A model generated the notes under the pieces. That model was not told the DNA's origin and searched no databases. It was given only the letters and a program-made list of their open reading frames with translations. Below, one piece after another: positions 18,437-29,299 of a stretch of DNA of 64,000 nucleotides (positions are counted from its first letter, which is position 1; every line of letters begins with the position of its first letter). The stretch comes from Schistocerca nitens. Its lineage: Eukaryota; Arthropoda; Insecta; Orthoptera; Acrididae. A program made the position numbers and the translations under genes. The stretch lies in assembly GCF_023898315.1 (NCBI RefSeq), contig NC_064622.1:166552178-166616177 (forward strand), in the 5' to 3' direction.

Positions 18437-21400
18437 CGCCTTCACGCCCTCCCAGTCCCTTACTGGAATTGCGGCGGTTATTTCCGCCACCTGCCTGAGC
18501 TCCGGATGCTTCTGAGTGTTTCCCCTGTTCACTGCATTGCTCTGCAGGAAACTTGGTTTCCAGCAATGCGGACCCCCGCCCTTCGCGGTTATCGAGGCTA
18601 CTATAAGAACCGCACTGCCTGTCAACGAGCGTCAGGTGGGGTTTGCCTCTTTGTTCACCACTCTGTCTGTAGCTCGCCCGTACCCCTTCTGACGCCTTTA
18701 GAGGCAGTCGCTGTCAGGGTTGAGCTCTCGCCGGCTATTACTGTTTGCTCTGTTTACATTCCTCCGGATGGGGAGCTCCCCCGACATGTCTTGGCTGCGC
18801 TGCTGGCTCAACTCCCGCCACCATTGCAGCTTCTGGGCGATTTCAATGCCCACAACCCTCTATGGGGTGGGACTGTCTCCGATGACCGCGGTCGTGCCGT
18901 GGAGCATGTGTTGGCTCAGCTCGACCTTAGCCTCTTGAATACCGGTGCTCCCACATATTTCAGTGTGGCCCATGGCTCGTTCTCGGCCATCGATCTCTCT
19001 CTTTGCAGCCCCGGACTTGTCCCATCCCTCCACTGGAGAGTGCATCCTGACCTGTGTGGTAGTGACCATTTTCCCATCTATTTGTCACTGCCCCAGTGTC
19101 ATTCTTCTGGGCGCCTGTCCCTCTGGGCTCTCCGCAGGGCTGACTGGCCGGCTTTTACTTCCGCTGCCACCATTGCATCTCCCCCACAGGGTGACATTGA
19201 CGAGGTGGTCCATGTCTTGACCACGTCAATCATTTCTGCGGCCGAGGCTGCCATCCCCCGCTCTTCTGGACTCCCTCGGAGGAAGGCTGTACCCTGGTGG
19301 TCGCTGGAGATTGCTGAGGCTATTCGCGACCGTAGGCGGGCTCTCCAGCGTCATAGGCAGCACCCGTCTCTGGAGACCCTCATCGCCTTTAAGAGGCTCC
19401 GTGCCTTGGCCCGTCGTCTTATTGCACGGCGTAAGCAGGAGTGCTGGGAGAGGTATGTCTCATCCTTGGGCTCCCGTGTCTCTCCCTCGCTCGTGAGGTC
19501 CCGGATCCGGCGGATTTATGGATACCGGACCACTATGGGTGTCCCTGGGCTCTCCCTGGATGGCGCTGTCTGCACGGACCCTGCTGCCATTGCTGAACTC
19601 CTTGCTGCGCACTATGCTAAGAGCTCTGCGACTGCAACTTATCCCCCCGCCTTTCGCTCTCTAAAGGAGCGAGCCGAGCAGACGCCGTTATCATTCCATA
19701 CGCGTCGTTCTGAGAAATACAATGCTCCTTTCAGCGATAGGGAATTCCTCGCTGCCCTCGCCGATTGCCCTGATACAGCACCAGGACCAAACTGCATCCT
19801 GCATCCACGCGCAGATGCTGAAGCATCTTTCCAGGGACTGCCAGAGACACATCCTCACCATCTTTAACCGCATTTGGAGCGAGGGCGTGTTCCCGTCGCA
19901 GTGGCGAGAGGGGTTATTGTCCCCATCTTGAAGCCCGGTGCGGACCCACTGCCGGTGGACAGCTATCGTCCCATTACCCTCATCAACGTTTTGTGCAAAT
20001 TGCTCGAACGTATGGTGGTGCGGCGTTTGTGTTGGGTCCCTGAGTCGCGCGGTCTCCTCGCTCCATCCCAGGGTGGCTTCCGTCGGATCTGGTCTGCTGC
20101 GGACAATTTGGTGCGGCTGGAATCTGCTATCCGTATGGCCTTTGCCCGACGTCAGCATCTCGTTGCTGTATTTTTTGATCTGCGGAAGGCGTATGACACC
20201 ACATGGAGGCATCACATCCTTGCTACGTTGCATGAGTGGGGTCTTCGTGGTCAGCTCCCGTCTTTTCTTCAAACCTTTTTATTGCGCCGCTCTTTCCGGG
20301 TGCAAGTCGGTGCCACCTCTAGTTCATCTTATATACAGGAAAATGGGGTCCCGCAGGGCTCGGTGTTGAGCGTCTCCTTATTTCTAGTGGCCATTAATGG
20401 TCTGGCTGCAGCTGTGGGGTCGTCGGTGTCTCCTTCTTTGTATGCCGACGACTTCTGCATCTCATTTAGCTCAATGACTACGGGAGTCGCCGAACGCAGG
20501 CTGCAAGTAGCCGTTCGCAAGGCAGCATCATGGGCTTTGACTCATAGTTTTCACTTCTCTGCAACCAAGACTCGAGTTATGCACTTCTGCAGGTGTCGGA
20601 CGGTCCACCCTCATCCTGAACTTTACCTCGACGGCCACCTCCTTGCAGTGGTGGACACTAGCCGCTTCTTAGGACTCGTCTTTGATGCCCGGCTCACATG
20701 GGTTCCTCATATTACTCAGCTGAAGCAAAAGTGCTGGCGGCACCTCAGCGCCCTCCGCTGCCTGAGCCAAACGTCTTGGGGTGCAGATCACTGCACGCTG
20801 TTGCGATTGTACAGAGCCCTTGTGCAGTCCAGGCTTGATTATGGGAGCCTGGCCTATGGGTCTGCATCACCCTCAGTGTTGACGATGTTAGACCCCATAC
20901 ACCACTGTGGGGTTCGGCTTGCAACTGGTGCTTTCCGTATGAGCCCCGTGGATAGTCTACTGGTGGAGGCCGGGGTTCCCCCGCTGCGGATTCGCCGCCA
21001 TCGACTGCTCGCTGACTACGCTGTCCACGTGCATTGCTCGCCGGGCCATCCCAATCATCGCCTGCTTTTCCCTGCCATGGTCCTCCGTCTGCCCGAACGG
21101 CGACCTCGGTCTGGGCTTTCCATAGCTGTCCGCGTCCAGCCCCTGCTGTCGGAACTGGGGTCATTCCCTCTTCTGCCTCCCTTCCGGGTCCGTGCACCTA
21201 TGCCTCCCTGGTGTTTGCCCCGGCCGTCCGTCCGTCTGGACTTGGCACAGGGACCCAAGGACTCGGTTCCGCCTGTGGCCCTCCGTCGCCGTTTTCTTGC
21301 GCTCCTCGCCTCATTTTCGGGCTGTGAGACTGTCTACACTGATGGTTCCCTGGTTGGTGGTCGCACTGCCTACGCTTTTGCTCACGCTGCCCATGTTGAA

Positions 21401-22132
21401 CAGCGCTCCTTGCCGGCTGGCTGCAGTATTTTTACTGCAGAGCTGGTGGCCATATTGCGCGCTCTTGAGCATATGCGTTCCTGCTCAGGTACGTCCATCG
21501 TCATCTGTAGTGACTCCCTGAGCAGCCTCCAGGCCATCGACCGCTGCTATCCCTCTTCTCCTCTGGTATCCTCTATTCGGGAGTCTGTTTCCGCCATTAC
21601 CCGCTCTGGTCGTTCGGTGATCTTTGCTTGGATGCCAGGTCACGTTGGCATCCCGGGGAACGAACGTGTCGACAGGCTGGCCAAAGGAGCGATCGACGCC
21701 CCAGCTTTGGAGATCGGACTCCCGGCTCGAGATCAGCAGTTGGTGTTGCGCCGTAAGGTGCTTGGGATGTGGGCTGATGAGTGGTGTGGCCTGACATCCC
21801 CGAATAAACTGCGGGCTGTTAAGGAGACGACCGATGTGTGGCGGTCCTCCCTGCGGGCTTCTCGCAGGGACTCTGTAATCCTGTGTCGGCTCCGCATCGG
21901 CCATACCCACCTGACGCACGGCCATCTTTTGTGTCAGGAAGATCCCCCCCAGTGTCGGTGTGGGTCCCGGCTGACGCTCGCCCACATTTTGTTGGAGTGT
22001 CCCCGACTGCGCACCCTCCGGCAGTCTTTTAATCTCCCGGGCACTTTGCCTTTGGTTTTATGCGACGATGCCTCCATGGCTGACGACGTTTTAAATTTTA
22101 TTCGTGTTAGTCCTTTTTATGGTTCCATTTAA
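18437..22132 (+). pseudogene. J2 ORF2: EEP endonuclease, RT, RNase H, zinc knuckle; one compensated frame break
   Basis: The reading begins just after the ORF1 stop (18432-18434), before the first in-frame ATG at 18506. EEP blocks are WNCGG (18464 onward, catalytic Asn), LQETWF, LLGDFNAHNPLW near 18830-18865 and GSDHFPI near 19055. RT blocks are SYRPITLINVLCKLLERMV, FFDLRKAYDTTW near 20170-20205, NGVPQGSVLS and YADDFCISF near 20440-20468. RNase H follows with VYTDGSLVGG near 21330, FTAELVAI, VICSDSLSSLQAI near 21500-21540 and MPGHVGIPGNERVDRLAK near 21632-21685. A Cys/His motif, CRCGSRLTLAHILLEC, is near 21955. A 7 bp duplication (19792-19805) shifts frame, and a missing G near 19908-19913 restores it. 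Confidence 0.88.
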
Positions 22133-22490
22133 GGAGGTCCTGCACCTTTCCCTTTCTGTGTCTCTTGTCCTCGAGTCTCTCATATTTGGTTGCAGATTTT
22201 AGTGTGTAGTAAGATGGTTGACTCTTTCCCTTTTTTTGTTCTCGTGGTCAGTCAACCAGTCTCTGGCTATCTTCTTTTCTTCTGTTTCTTTCTGTCTGGT
22301 GTTCATCTGTACTCTTCTCGTCTGTAGTGTTCGTTGCCTAATTTGTGTTCTTTCAGTGCCTGGGGGTGAGTCTCCTTCCCCTTGGGGTTTTACCTGCTCC
22401 GTGAATTTATATCTCGCCTGTTTTTGGAATGGGGGACTGATGACCTTAGCTGTTTAGTCCCCCCTTTTAAACATCCCAACAACCACCACT

Positions 22491-23924
22491 GGTCTACGGA
22501 TCAGCCTGTCCTTCCTACCTCAAGATGTCCACCAAGAGGGCATTCGGATATCGACTGGAGCCTTTCAGATCAGCCGAGTCCATAGTCTGTGTGCAGTAGC
22601 TGGATTCGGCGATGTGTCCTTTTGGCTTGACAGATGCTGAAAATCTCAGCATCACCTCAGTCATTGACATTTAGTTTAGTGGTCCAACCCACCTTTGAAT
22701 GGCTGTTCAGGAATCAACCCCATGCGACCGAGCCATTTGGGATATGTGATACATTCTGTCTCAAAGGTCTGGCTGTATCAAGTACCAAAATACACAGCCA
22801 GGGATGGAATGCATTCCTGTCTTGGCGTCTTCAGAGGTCCAAAGTGATTTTAAGTTTGACACAATACCAGAAAACTTGTACCCCAGATTATGTTTTTACA
22901 CCTTTGTTTTCGTCCATTTTAAGAACGAGCCGGAGTTTTATTGTTGTTTGTACAGATGGATTCCAGCAAGAGAATGTCCTTGATTGTTCTGTTGTTTTCC
23001 CTGATACTGTTTTTAAAATGTGTCTCCCAGAACAATTCATAAATTACTATGTGGAATTACGTGGCAATATGACGGCACTGGAGAGGGTTCACAGACATCA
23101 GTGTACAAGGGTTCTTGTCTGTTCATGCTCTCTTAGTGCACTGCAAGCACTTCACCAACTGTATCCAGTAGACCAGCTGATTCAGCTCATCCATGACTCC
23201 TTACAGCAACTCCACCAACATCGTTTTGCTGGGTACCTGGCCACATCGGGATACAGGGCAACGACATGGCCGACAAAGCCACCAAGGAAGCATGTCAGGA
23301 TGGTGCTGTCCATCAATGTCCCATCCTGTTGCACGCCATCATCTCATTTTTTGACAGACTCATCATGTGTCGATGGCAGTGGGAGACTGAATGGTTGCAG
23401 GTGACAAACTCAAATTGACCACGAAGTCATGGCGGACTTCATGTCAGCCTCACCGCTGAAAGGAGGTTCTGCTTACCAGAATGCGCGTTGGACATAGCCC
23501 TTTAATTACGTGGCTTCTCCTCCTCTGGCAGGATGATCCACCACTCTGTGATGTTTGTAGTGTGTCACTTTCAGTTCAGCATATTGCGGTAACTTGTGTT
23601 CTATGTACTGATATTAGGGCAGCACTCAGTCTCGATGGAGATTTGCCCACCATCCTCACAGACTCATCATGTGTCGATGGCAGTGGGAGACTGAATGGTT
23701 GCAGGTGACAAACTCAAATTGACCACGAAGTCAGTGTTACAAGAGTGGTGAAATTTTGTCAACTGTCCGGCTTCGTCCCTCAGTTGGTGGGGGAGGGAGG
23801 CAGAATTTAATACAACCCAAACTGATCCTCATGTGGGGACAGCATTCGTCCCCACCCATGACATTCATGTGCTGACTTTTGTCAGGGCACTGATGACCAT
23901 GATGTTGAGCGCCTCTCACTGAGG

Positions 23925-23926
<2 letters not shown>
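22491..23926 (+). mobile_element. LINE J1, segment 3 (RT end, RNase H, 3' end), degraded
   Basis: This resumes J1 with LVYGSACPSYLKM right after the J2 insertion. RNase H remnants are IVVCTDGF near 22945-22970, a weak ELRGNMTALERV block near 23055, and VCSCSLSALQALHQL near 23118-23160, where the expected SDS reads SCS. In another frame WVPGHIGIQGNDMADKATKE reads at about 23231-23290. The terminal Cys/His motif CDVCSVSLSVQHIAVTC is near 23548-23598. The 3' end carries GGGCACTGATGACCATGATG (about 23885-23905), related to the tails of J2 and both SINEs, and passes into a CAT run. A 75 bp stretch is duplicated inside it. Confidence 0.82.
23355..23733 (+). repeat. 75 bp direct repeat, copies at 23355-23429 and 23659-23733
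   Basis: Two identical 75 bp copies begin CAGACTCATCATGTGTCGAT and end ACCACGAAGTCA, with starts 304 bp apart. The first lies in its expected place between RNase H and the terminal Cys/His motif of J1. The second replaces sequence after the Cys/His motif. Their identity inside a heavily decayed LINE implies a duplication much younger than the element. Confidence 0.9.
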
Positions 23927-23960
<34 letters not shown>

Positions 23961-23974
23961 TATCATCATCATCA
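23925..23974 (+). repeat. (CAT)n microsatellite at J1 3' end
   Basis: This is about 50 bp of CAT/ATC repeat with one TAT interruption, directly following the J1 3' end. It is likely the LINE's simple-repeat tail. The reverse strand gives a false poly-Asp frame. Confidence 0.9.
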
Positions 23975-24369
23975 AATTGGTCATGAAATATTGAAGGTTG
24001 TATGAAGGTTACAGATAAATATTCCACACTATCTCTTGATGAGTGCTAAATAAAATGAAATTACCTGTTACTGGACAACACACTTAGGTTGTGGCTCTGA
24101 GGTATTTGATGAACCGTATATGAGTCAGAAACACATCAATGAATTTGGCATAGCGTCCAAGGCAGCAGGGCATGGAGCAGCGTACTGCCCCTATATAAAG
24201 TAGATTCACTCCAGACTGGAGCGTAATGTAGCTCTCCTTCCACCATTAAAAACAATTTTGGTATGTTGGCTACATTTCTTACTCAGCAACATACATCCTA
24301 AAGTACCTCAAACCTAATGGCTACATTTTTCTCTGCTAATTCTCGGAACTGAATACAGCAGGTTTCTTA

Positions 24370-24862
24370 ATTTTGAAGCAAGATTATGTGTCAATATCCT
24401 TAATGCCGTTTTGCTGCAGAATTCTTAAGCATTATATTAAGGTATGGAAAAATTTCTTGAGAGAAGAAAGCTCCTACACACAAATCAGCACAAATTTAGA
24501 AAGAATCGCTTGTGTGGAACTCGGCTTGTTCTTTTCTTGCACAATATCCTCCACAAATTCCATATTCCTAGATTTCTGGAAAGTATGTAACACAGTGCCA
24601 CAGTGCATACTTACGATGTAGGGCCAAACACACGGAATAGATTCTCAGAGTGGCTCGATTTTTAGGTAATCAAACTCAGTATGGTGTCCTGGATGACAAG
24701 TGTTCATAAGAGATAAGGATATTGTCAGAAGTGTCACAGTAAAGTGTGGTAGGACTGCTCCTGTTCTCTACATACATAAACAGTCTATCAGAATGAGTGA
24801 GAAGCAATCTGCTGCTGTTTGCTGACAACTCTGTAGTGAGGACACCTACACCTGTGGACAAG
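24370..24862 (+). mobile_element. CR1-like LINE RT fragment, degraded
   Basis: Plus-strand remnants are QDYVSISLMPFCCRILKHYI near 24375-24435 (RT finger block), SIFLDFWKVCNTVPQ near 24560-24605 (the F-DF-KAFDTVPH block), and LLLFSTYINSL near 24750-24785. The catalytic box LLFADNSVV near 24815-24840 has its second Asp replaced by Asn. The fragment stops near 24862 before the thumb region. It belongs to the same general family as 1-688 and 4550-6197. Confidence 0.65.
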
Positions 24863-25180
24863 AGAGGCTGTGCCCCTCCCCCCTAACCCCATCTCTCAGA
24901 AAAAGGAAAAAATATAGTGTAATCAGGTGTTTTTCTTTCAAGAAAATGATTTAAAAGTCGATATCATGTAGATTCTTAATGGCTTTGAGATTGGAATTTT
25001 TATGCCCACTGAAAAGTTGCCATTCATCTTCCAAAGTATTAAAAATACTGAGTATCCCTGATTATGTGATTATTTTGAAAGGGACAATGACAGACCTTTG
25101 ATACCAGTCAGCACATCATGATTGACACAGAGGCAGAAGTTTTGAATATCTCTACTGTGACAGTCAAAAGAGTGACAGAC
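24863..25180. other. Unassigned AT-rich spacer
   Basis: No coding motif, tRNA or recognised repeat was seen between the LINE fragment and the Tc1 relic. Confidence 0.4.
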
Positions 25181-26230
25181 AAGGAGGAGAGTGCAAATTC
25201 AACTGGAAGCTCTGTTCTTGTGATGTTCGGAAAGACAAGGGAGAAATTGTTGTGTGACACATATTGACAACCTTGACAAAAATGCAGTTAGACAGCATAT
25301 ACATTGAGGTGATAACAACTCATGTAATATCTCATAATATCGTGTCAGACCACCTTCTGTCCAGTGTAGTGCAGCAACTAGAACTGACATGTACTCAATA
25401 AGCTGTTGGAAATCCTGTGCAGAAATTTTGAGCCATGCTGCATCTATAGCCATCCATAATTGCGGAAGCGTTGTCAGTGCAGGATGGTACAGGTGGACGA
25501 ACTGAGCTCTTGATTACGTCCCATAAATGTTTGATAGGATTTTTGTTGGATGATCTTGGTGTCCAGATGATTCAATCAAATTGTGCAGAATGTTCTTCAA
25601 ACCAGTTGTAAACATTTGTGGCTTATTGACATGGCACATTGTCATCCGCTGGCTGCGGTGGTCTCGCGGTTCTAGGCGCTCAGTCCGGAACCACGCGACT
25701 GCTACGGTCGCAGGTTCGAATCCTGCCTAGGGCATGGATGTGTGTGATGTCCTTAGGTTAGTTAGGTTTAAGTAGTTCTAAGTTCTAGGGGACTAATGAC
25801 CACAGATGTTAAGTCCCATAGTGCTCAGAGCCATTTGAACAATTTTGAACATTGTCCTCCATAAAAATTCCTCTGTTGTGTGGGAGCATGAAGTCCATGA
25901 ATGGCTACAGAGGTCTCCAAGTAACCAAACATAACCATTTCCAGTCAGTGATTGGTTCATTTGGGCCAGAGGACTCGGTCCATTCTGTGTAAACACAGCC
26001 CAAACACCGGTTTGGTGCTATCACCAGCATGCACAGTGCGTTGTTGACAACTCAGGTTCATCGCTTTGTGGGGTTTGTGCCACACACAAACCCTACCATT
26101 AGCTCTTACCAACTGAAATTGGGATTCATCTGATTAGGCCACAGTTTTCCAGTCAATATGGTCATGGGACCAGGAGAGACATTGCAGGCAAAGTTATGTT
26201 GTTAGCAAAGACACTCACATTGGTCGATAG
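25181..26230 (-). pseudogene. Second Tc1-like transposon relic, split by a SINE
   Basis: Minus-strand transposase remnants run from 26230 to 25181. A weak SDES-type first Asp block is near 26130, and VCVWHKPHKAMNLSCQQRTV lies near 26085-26025. The region entering the second catalytic block (GGQ...DNVPC) is near 25860 and 25640, with the SINE inserted between its two halves. WTPRSSNKNPIKHLWDV is near 25575-25525, where the catalytic Glu of NPIE reads Lys. The C-terminus DFQQLIEYM...GGLTRYYE is near 25410-25335. Stops are frequent. Neither terminal inverted repeat was located. It is a different and older Tc1 family than the one at 695-1666. Confidence 0.7.
25644..25848 (+). mobile_element. tRNA-derived SINE with 8 bp target duplication
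   Basis: ACATTGTC occurs at 25636-25643 and 25849-25856, flanking a 205 bp body. The head has an A-box-like segment near 25650-25661 (TGGCTGCGGTGG) and a perfect B box GGTTCGAATCC at 25713-25723, the internal promoter of RNA polymerase III. The 3' part, GGGGACTAATGACCACAGATGTTAAGTCCC (25788-25817), resembles the 3' UTR end of LINE J2, suggesting mobilisation by that LINE class. It inserted into the second catalytic block of the Tc1 relic. Confidence 0.88.
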
Positions 26231-26240
26231 TTCTGAACTA

Positions 26241-27460
26241 AAGGATTAAATTACTCCAGGAGCAAATTTTTCATTTACTTCCGAAGTAAATTTATTTGCT
26301 CCATTAATGGCCGAGAGCACCATTGAAGAGTACACTATTACGTTAGTAATTTAAGGAGGAAATAAGGCCAGAATTTACTTATCAAATTGTAGCATGGGAT
26401 CTTATTAATATCCATTGTACTACTGCTGGGAGAGCTTTTAACAATTTGATGAACAGTTTAATTGCCTCAAAGCCACTGTATGTGTCCATGCCACAAATCC
26501 AAGAAAATATATTAAAGAACAAAAGGGAATTCTAACAAACTGGTAAATTCCCAAATGTCATGGGGCCATAAATTGTGTACATATACCCATACTTTGTCCT
26601 TCTGGAGCACAAGCAGAACTATACAGAAATTGCAAGAATTTTTTTCTATCAATACACAAATCATCTGTGATGCCAATATGAAGATTTTAAATATGGTAAG
26701 CCATTGGCCAGGTTCAATGCGTGATGCACACATTTGGGACAATAGTAGAGTTGCTACAGAATTTGAAAGTGGATAGTATGATGGGTTGCTTGTTGGAGAT
26801 AGTGTATGTGCTCTCTCCAAACTTCTTACGACGCCTTGTGTTCTGAGCCCTCACAGGAATCAAACGGCGATACTATAGAGCCCATATTGTTACCAGATGT
26901 GTAATAGTGCGAGCGTTAGGTATTTGGAAGGAGCATTTCCAAATTCTCACCAAAACAATGTGATTTAAACCAAACAAGTGTGGGAATGTTATTGTGGCTG
27001 CAGCATTTCTGCACAACTGTGGAATAGGAGTTAGAGATGTGTTTCATCCAGATGCTGTGGAGGTGAATGACATTGAACAATATGCATTTCAGCCAGAAGA
27101 AGATGCTGGAGGCCAAGTTGTCAGAAGGTCTATTATACTTAATTACTTTAAATAAAATTTTACGTAGTTTTCTAGTAAAATTATAAGTTAATGTAAAGAC
27201 TTTTCCTTCTTAAATGAATAAATAAGCCACCAGTTTGTCACCAGTGCAGTTAAAAGTGACTCGTTTTATTTATGTTTAATTTAATAGCTATGTTCTTTTT
27301 TCTTTCTTCCCCTTTTTTTGCTAGCAGATTAACATTCTCATTTTATTTCTTAATTGAGTATACAAAGTCATACATTGTTTTTGTTATTTTGAATAAAAAT
27401 TACTTCTTTTATAATATTGCAAATCAAGATAAATATTAGAATGCGGTATTAACAAAAATT
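26241..27460 (+). pseudogene. PIF/Harbinger transposase relic, part 1
   Basis: The plus-strand reading contains GAINCVHIPILCPSGAQAEL near 26563-26622 (GAID-type first catalytic block, with Asp as Asn) and INTQIICDANMKILNMVSHW near 26650-26708 (second Asp in CDAN). PGSMRDAHIWDNS follows near 26710-26748, then a stop, DGLLVGDSVCAL, and C-terminal remnants with VIVAAAFLHNCGIG near 26985-27025 in another frame. This block order is characteristic of PIF/Harbinger nucleases. The element is interrupted at 27467 by a full-length RTE LINE and seems to continue at 30730-31310. Terminal repeats were not located. Palindromic sequence at 26259-26302 may be subterminal. Confidence 0.72.
26259..26302. repeat. 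Imperfect palindrome near the Harbinger 5' end
   Basis: GGAGCAAATT…ATTTACTTC is followed after one base by GAAGTAAATTTATTTGCTCC, giving arms of about 20 bp with a few mismatches. A further ACTCC/GGAG mirror lies directly left. It may be a pair of terminal or subterminal motifs. Confidence 0.75.
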
Positions 27461-27781
27461 AGTACTGACCCCCTCCCCATGAACTATGGACCTTGTCGTT
27501 GGTGGGCAGGCTTGCGTGCCTCAGCGATACAGATAGCCGTACCGTAGGTGCAACCACAATGGAGGGGTATCTCTTGAGAGGCCAGACAAACATGTGGTTC
27601 CTGAAGAGGGGCAGCAGCCTTTTCAGTAGTTGCAGGGGACAACAGTCTGGATGATTGACTGATCTGGCCTTGTAACACTAAACAAAACAGCTAACTGTGC
27701 TGGTACTGCGAATGGCTGAAAGCAAGGGGAAACTACAGGCATAATTTTTCCCAAGGGCATGCAGCATTACTGTATGGTTAA

Positions 27782-28732
27782 ATGATGATCGCATCCTCTT
27801 TGGTAAAACATCCCGGAGGTAAAATAGTCCCCCATTCGGATCTCCGGGCGGGGACTACTCAGGAGGACGTTGTTATCGGGAGAAAGAAAATTGGCATTCT
27901 ACGGATCGAAGCGTGGAATGTCAGATCCCTTAATCGGGCAGGTAGGTTAGAAAATTTAAAAAGGAAAATGGATAGGTTAAGGTTTGATATAGTGGGAATT
28001 AGTGAAGTTCGGTGGCAGGAGGAACAAGACTTTTGGTCAGGTGATTACAGGGTTATAAATACAAAATCAAATAGGGGTAATGCAGGAGTAGGTTTAATAA
28101 TGAATAGGAAAATAGGAATGTGGCTAAGCTACCACAAACAGCATAATGAACACATTATTGTGGCCAAGATAGATACGAAACCCACCCCTACCTCAGTAGT
28201 ACAAGTTTATATGCCAACTAGCTCCGTAGATGACGAAGAGATTGATGAAATGTATGATGAGATAAAAGAAAATAATCAATTAGTGAAGGGAGGCAAAAAT
28301 TTAATAGTCATGGGTGACTGTAATTCGATAGTAGGAAAATAGAGAAAAGGATACGTAGTAGGTAAGTATGGATTGGGGGGAAAAAATTAGAGAGGAAGCT
28401 GCCTGGTAGCATTTTGCACAGATCATAACTTAATCATAGCTAACACTTGGTTCAAGAATCATGAAAAAAGTTTGTATACATGGAAGAAGCCTGGAGATAC
28501 TAGAAGATATCAGATAGATTATATAATGGTAAGACAGAGATTCAGGAACCAGGTTTTAATTTGTAAGGCATTTCCAGGGGCAGATGTGGACTCTGACCAC
28601 AATCTATTGGTTATGAATTGTAGATTAAAACTGAAGAAACTGCAAAAAGATAGGAATTTGAGGAGATGGGACTTGGATAAACTGAAAGAACCAGAGGTTG
28701 TAGAGAGCTTCAGGGAGAGCATTAGGGAGTGA
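27782..28732 (+). pseudogene. RTE copy C endonuclease domain, broken
   Basis: The first open part (27782-28342) starts MMIASS and contains EAWNVRSLNRAGRL (catalytic Asn), IVGISEVRWQEEQ (catalytic Glu), NAGVGLIMNR, VVQVYMPTSS and IVMGDCNSIVG (the GDxN block). A TAG at 28340-28342 and frame damage follow. The reading resumes at 28472-28732 with YQIDYIMVRQRF and ADVDSDHNLLVMNCRL, the DH end of the EEP fold. Every catalytic motif residue I can identify is retained, so inactivation is by stops and frameshifts. Confidence 0.82.
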
Positions 28733-29299
28733 TTGACAAGAATGAGGGAAAGAAATACAGAAGAAGAATGGGCAGCTTTGAGAGACGAAATAGTGAAGGT
28801 AGCAGAGGATCAAGAGGGTAAAAAGATGAGGGCTAATAGAAATCCTTGGCTAACAGAAGAGATACTGAATTTAATTGATGAAAGGAGAAAATATAAAAAT
28901 GCAGTTAATGAAGCAGGCAAAAAGGAATACAGACGTCTCAAAAATGAGATAGACAGGAAGTGCAAAATGGCTAGAGGACAAATGTAAGGATGTAGAGGCA
29001 CATATCAGTAAGGGTAAGATAGATACTGCCTACAGGAAAATTAAAGAGACCTTTGGAGAAAAGAGAACCACTTGTGTGGATATCAGGAGCTCAGATGGAA
29101 ACCCAGTTCTAGGCAAAGAAGGGAAAACAGAAAGGTGGAACGAGTATATAGAGGGTTTATACAAAGGCGATGTTCTTGAGGACAATATTATATAAATGGA
29201 AGAGAATGTAGATGAAGATGAAATGGGAGATATGATACTGTGTGAAGAGTTTGTCAGAGCACTGAAAGACCTAAGTCGAAACAAGGCCCTGTGAGAAGA

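Larger units (their letters stand above)
16302..22490 (+). mobile_element. Near-intact I/Jockey-group LINE J2 with RNase H, full length with target duplication
   Basis: This 6189 bp element is flanked by an 11 bp target duplication, GGTTTACGGAT (16291-16301) and GGTCTACGGAT (22491-22501), with one mismatch. Its order is 5' UTR (16302-16877), ORF1 gag-like protein (16878-18434), ORF2 (18437-22132) and a 3' UTR ending GGGGGACTGATGACCTTAGC...CCACCACT. It is distinctly richer in G+C than surrounding host sequence. The presence of RNase H and three CCHC-type knuckles in ORF1 points to the I/R1/Jockey superfamily; exact clade is not settled. Its 3' tail resembles those of both SINEs in the window. 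It interrupts the older relative J1. Confidence 0.92.

Noticed and set aside
23925..23974. CRISPR-like short repeats
   Set aside because: Trinucleotide microsatellite without spacers; the genome is eukaryotic.
23737..24027. Poly-Asp protein on the minus strand
   Set aside because: It is the translation of the CAT microsatellite after J1.
25650..25725. Possible tRNA gene
   Set aside because: The A- and B-box-like sequences belong to a SINE head; the cloverleaf is not complete and the copy is flanked by a target duplication.
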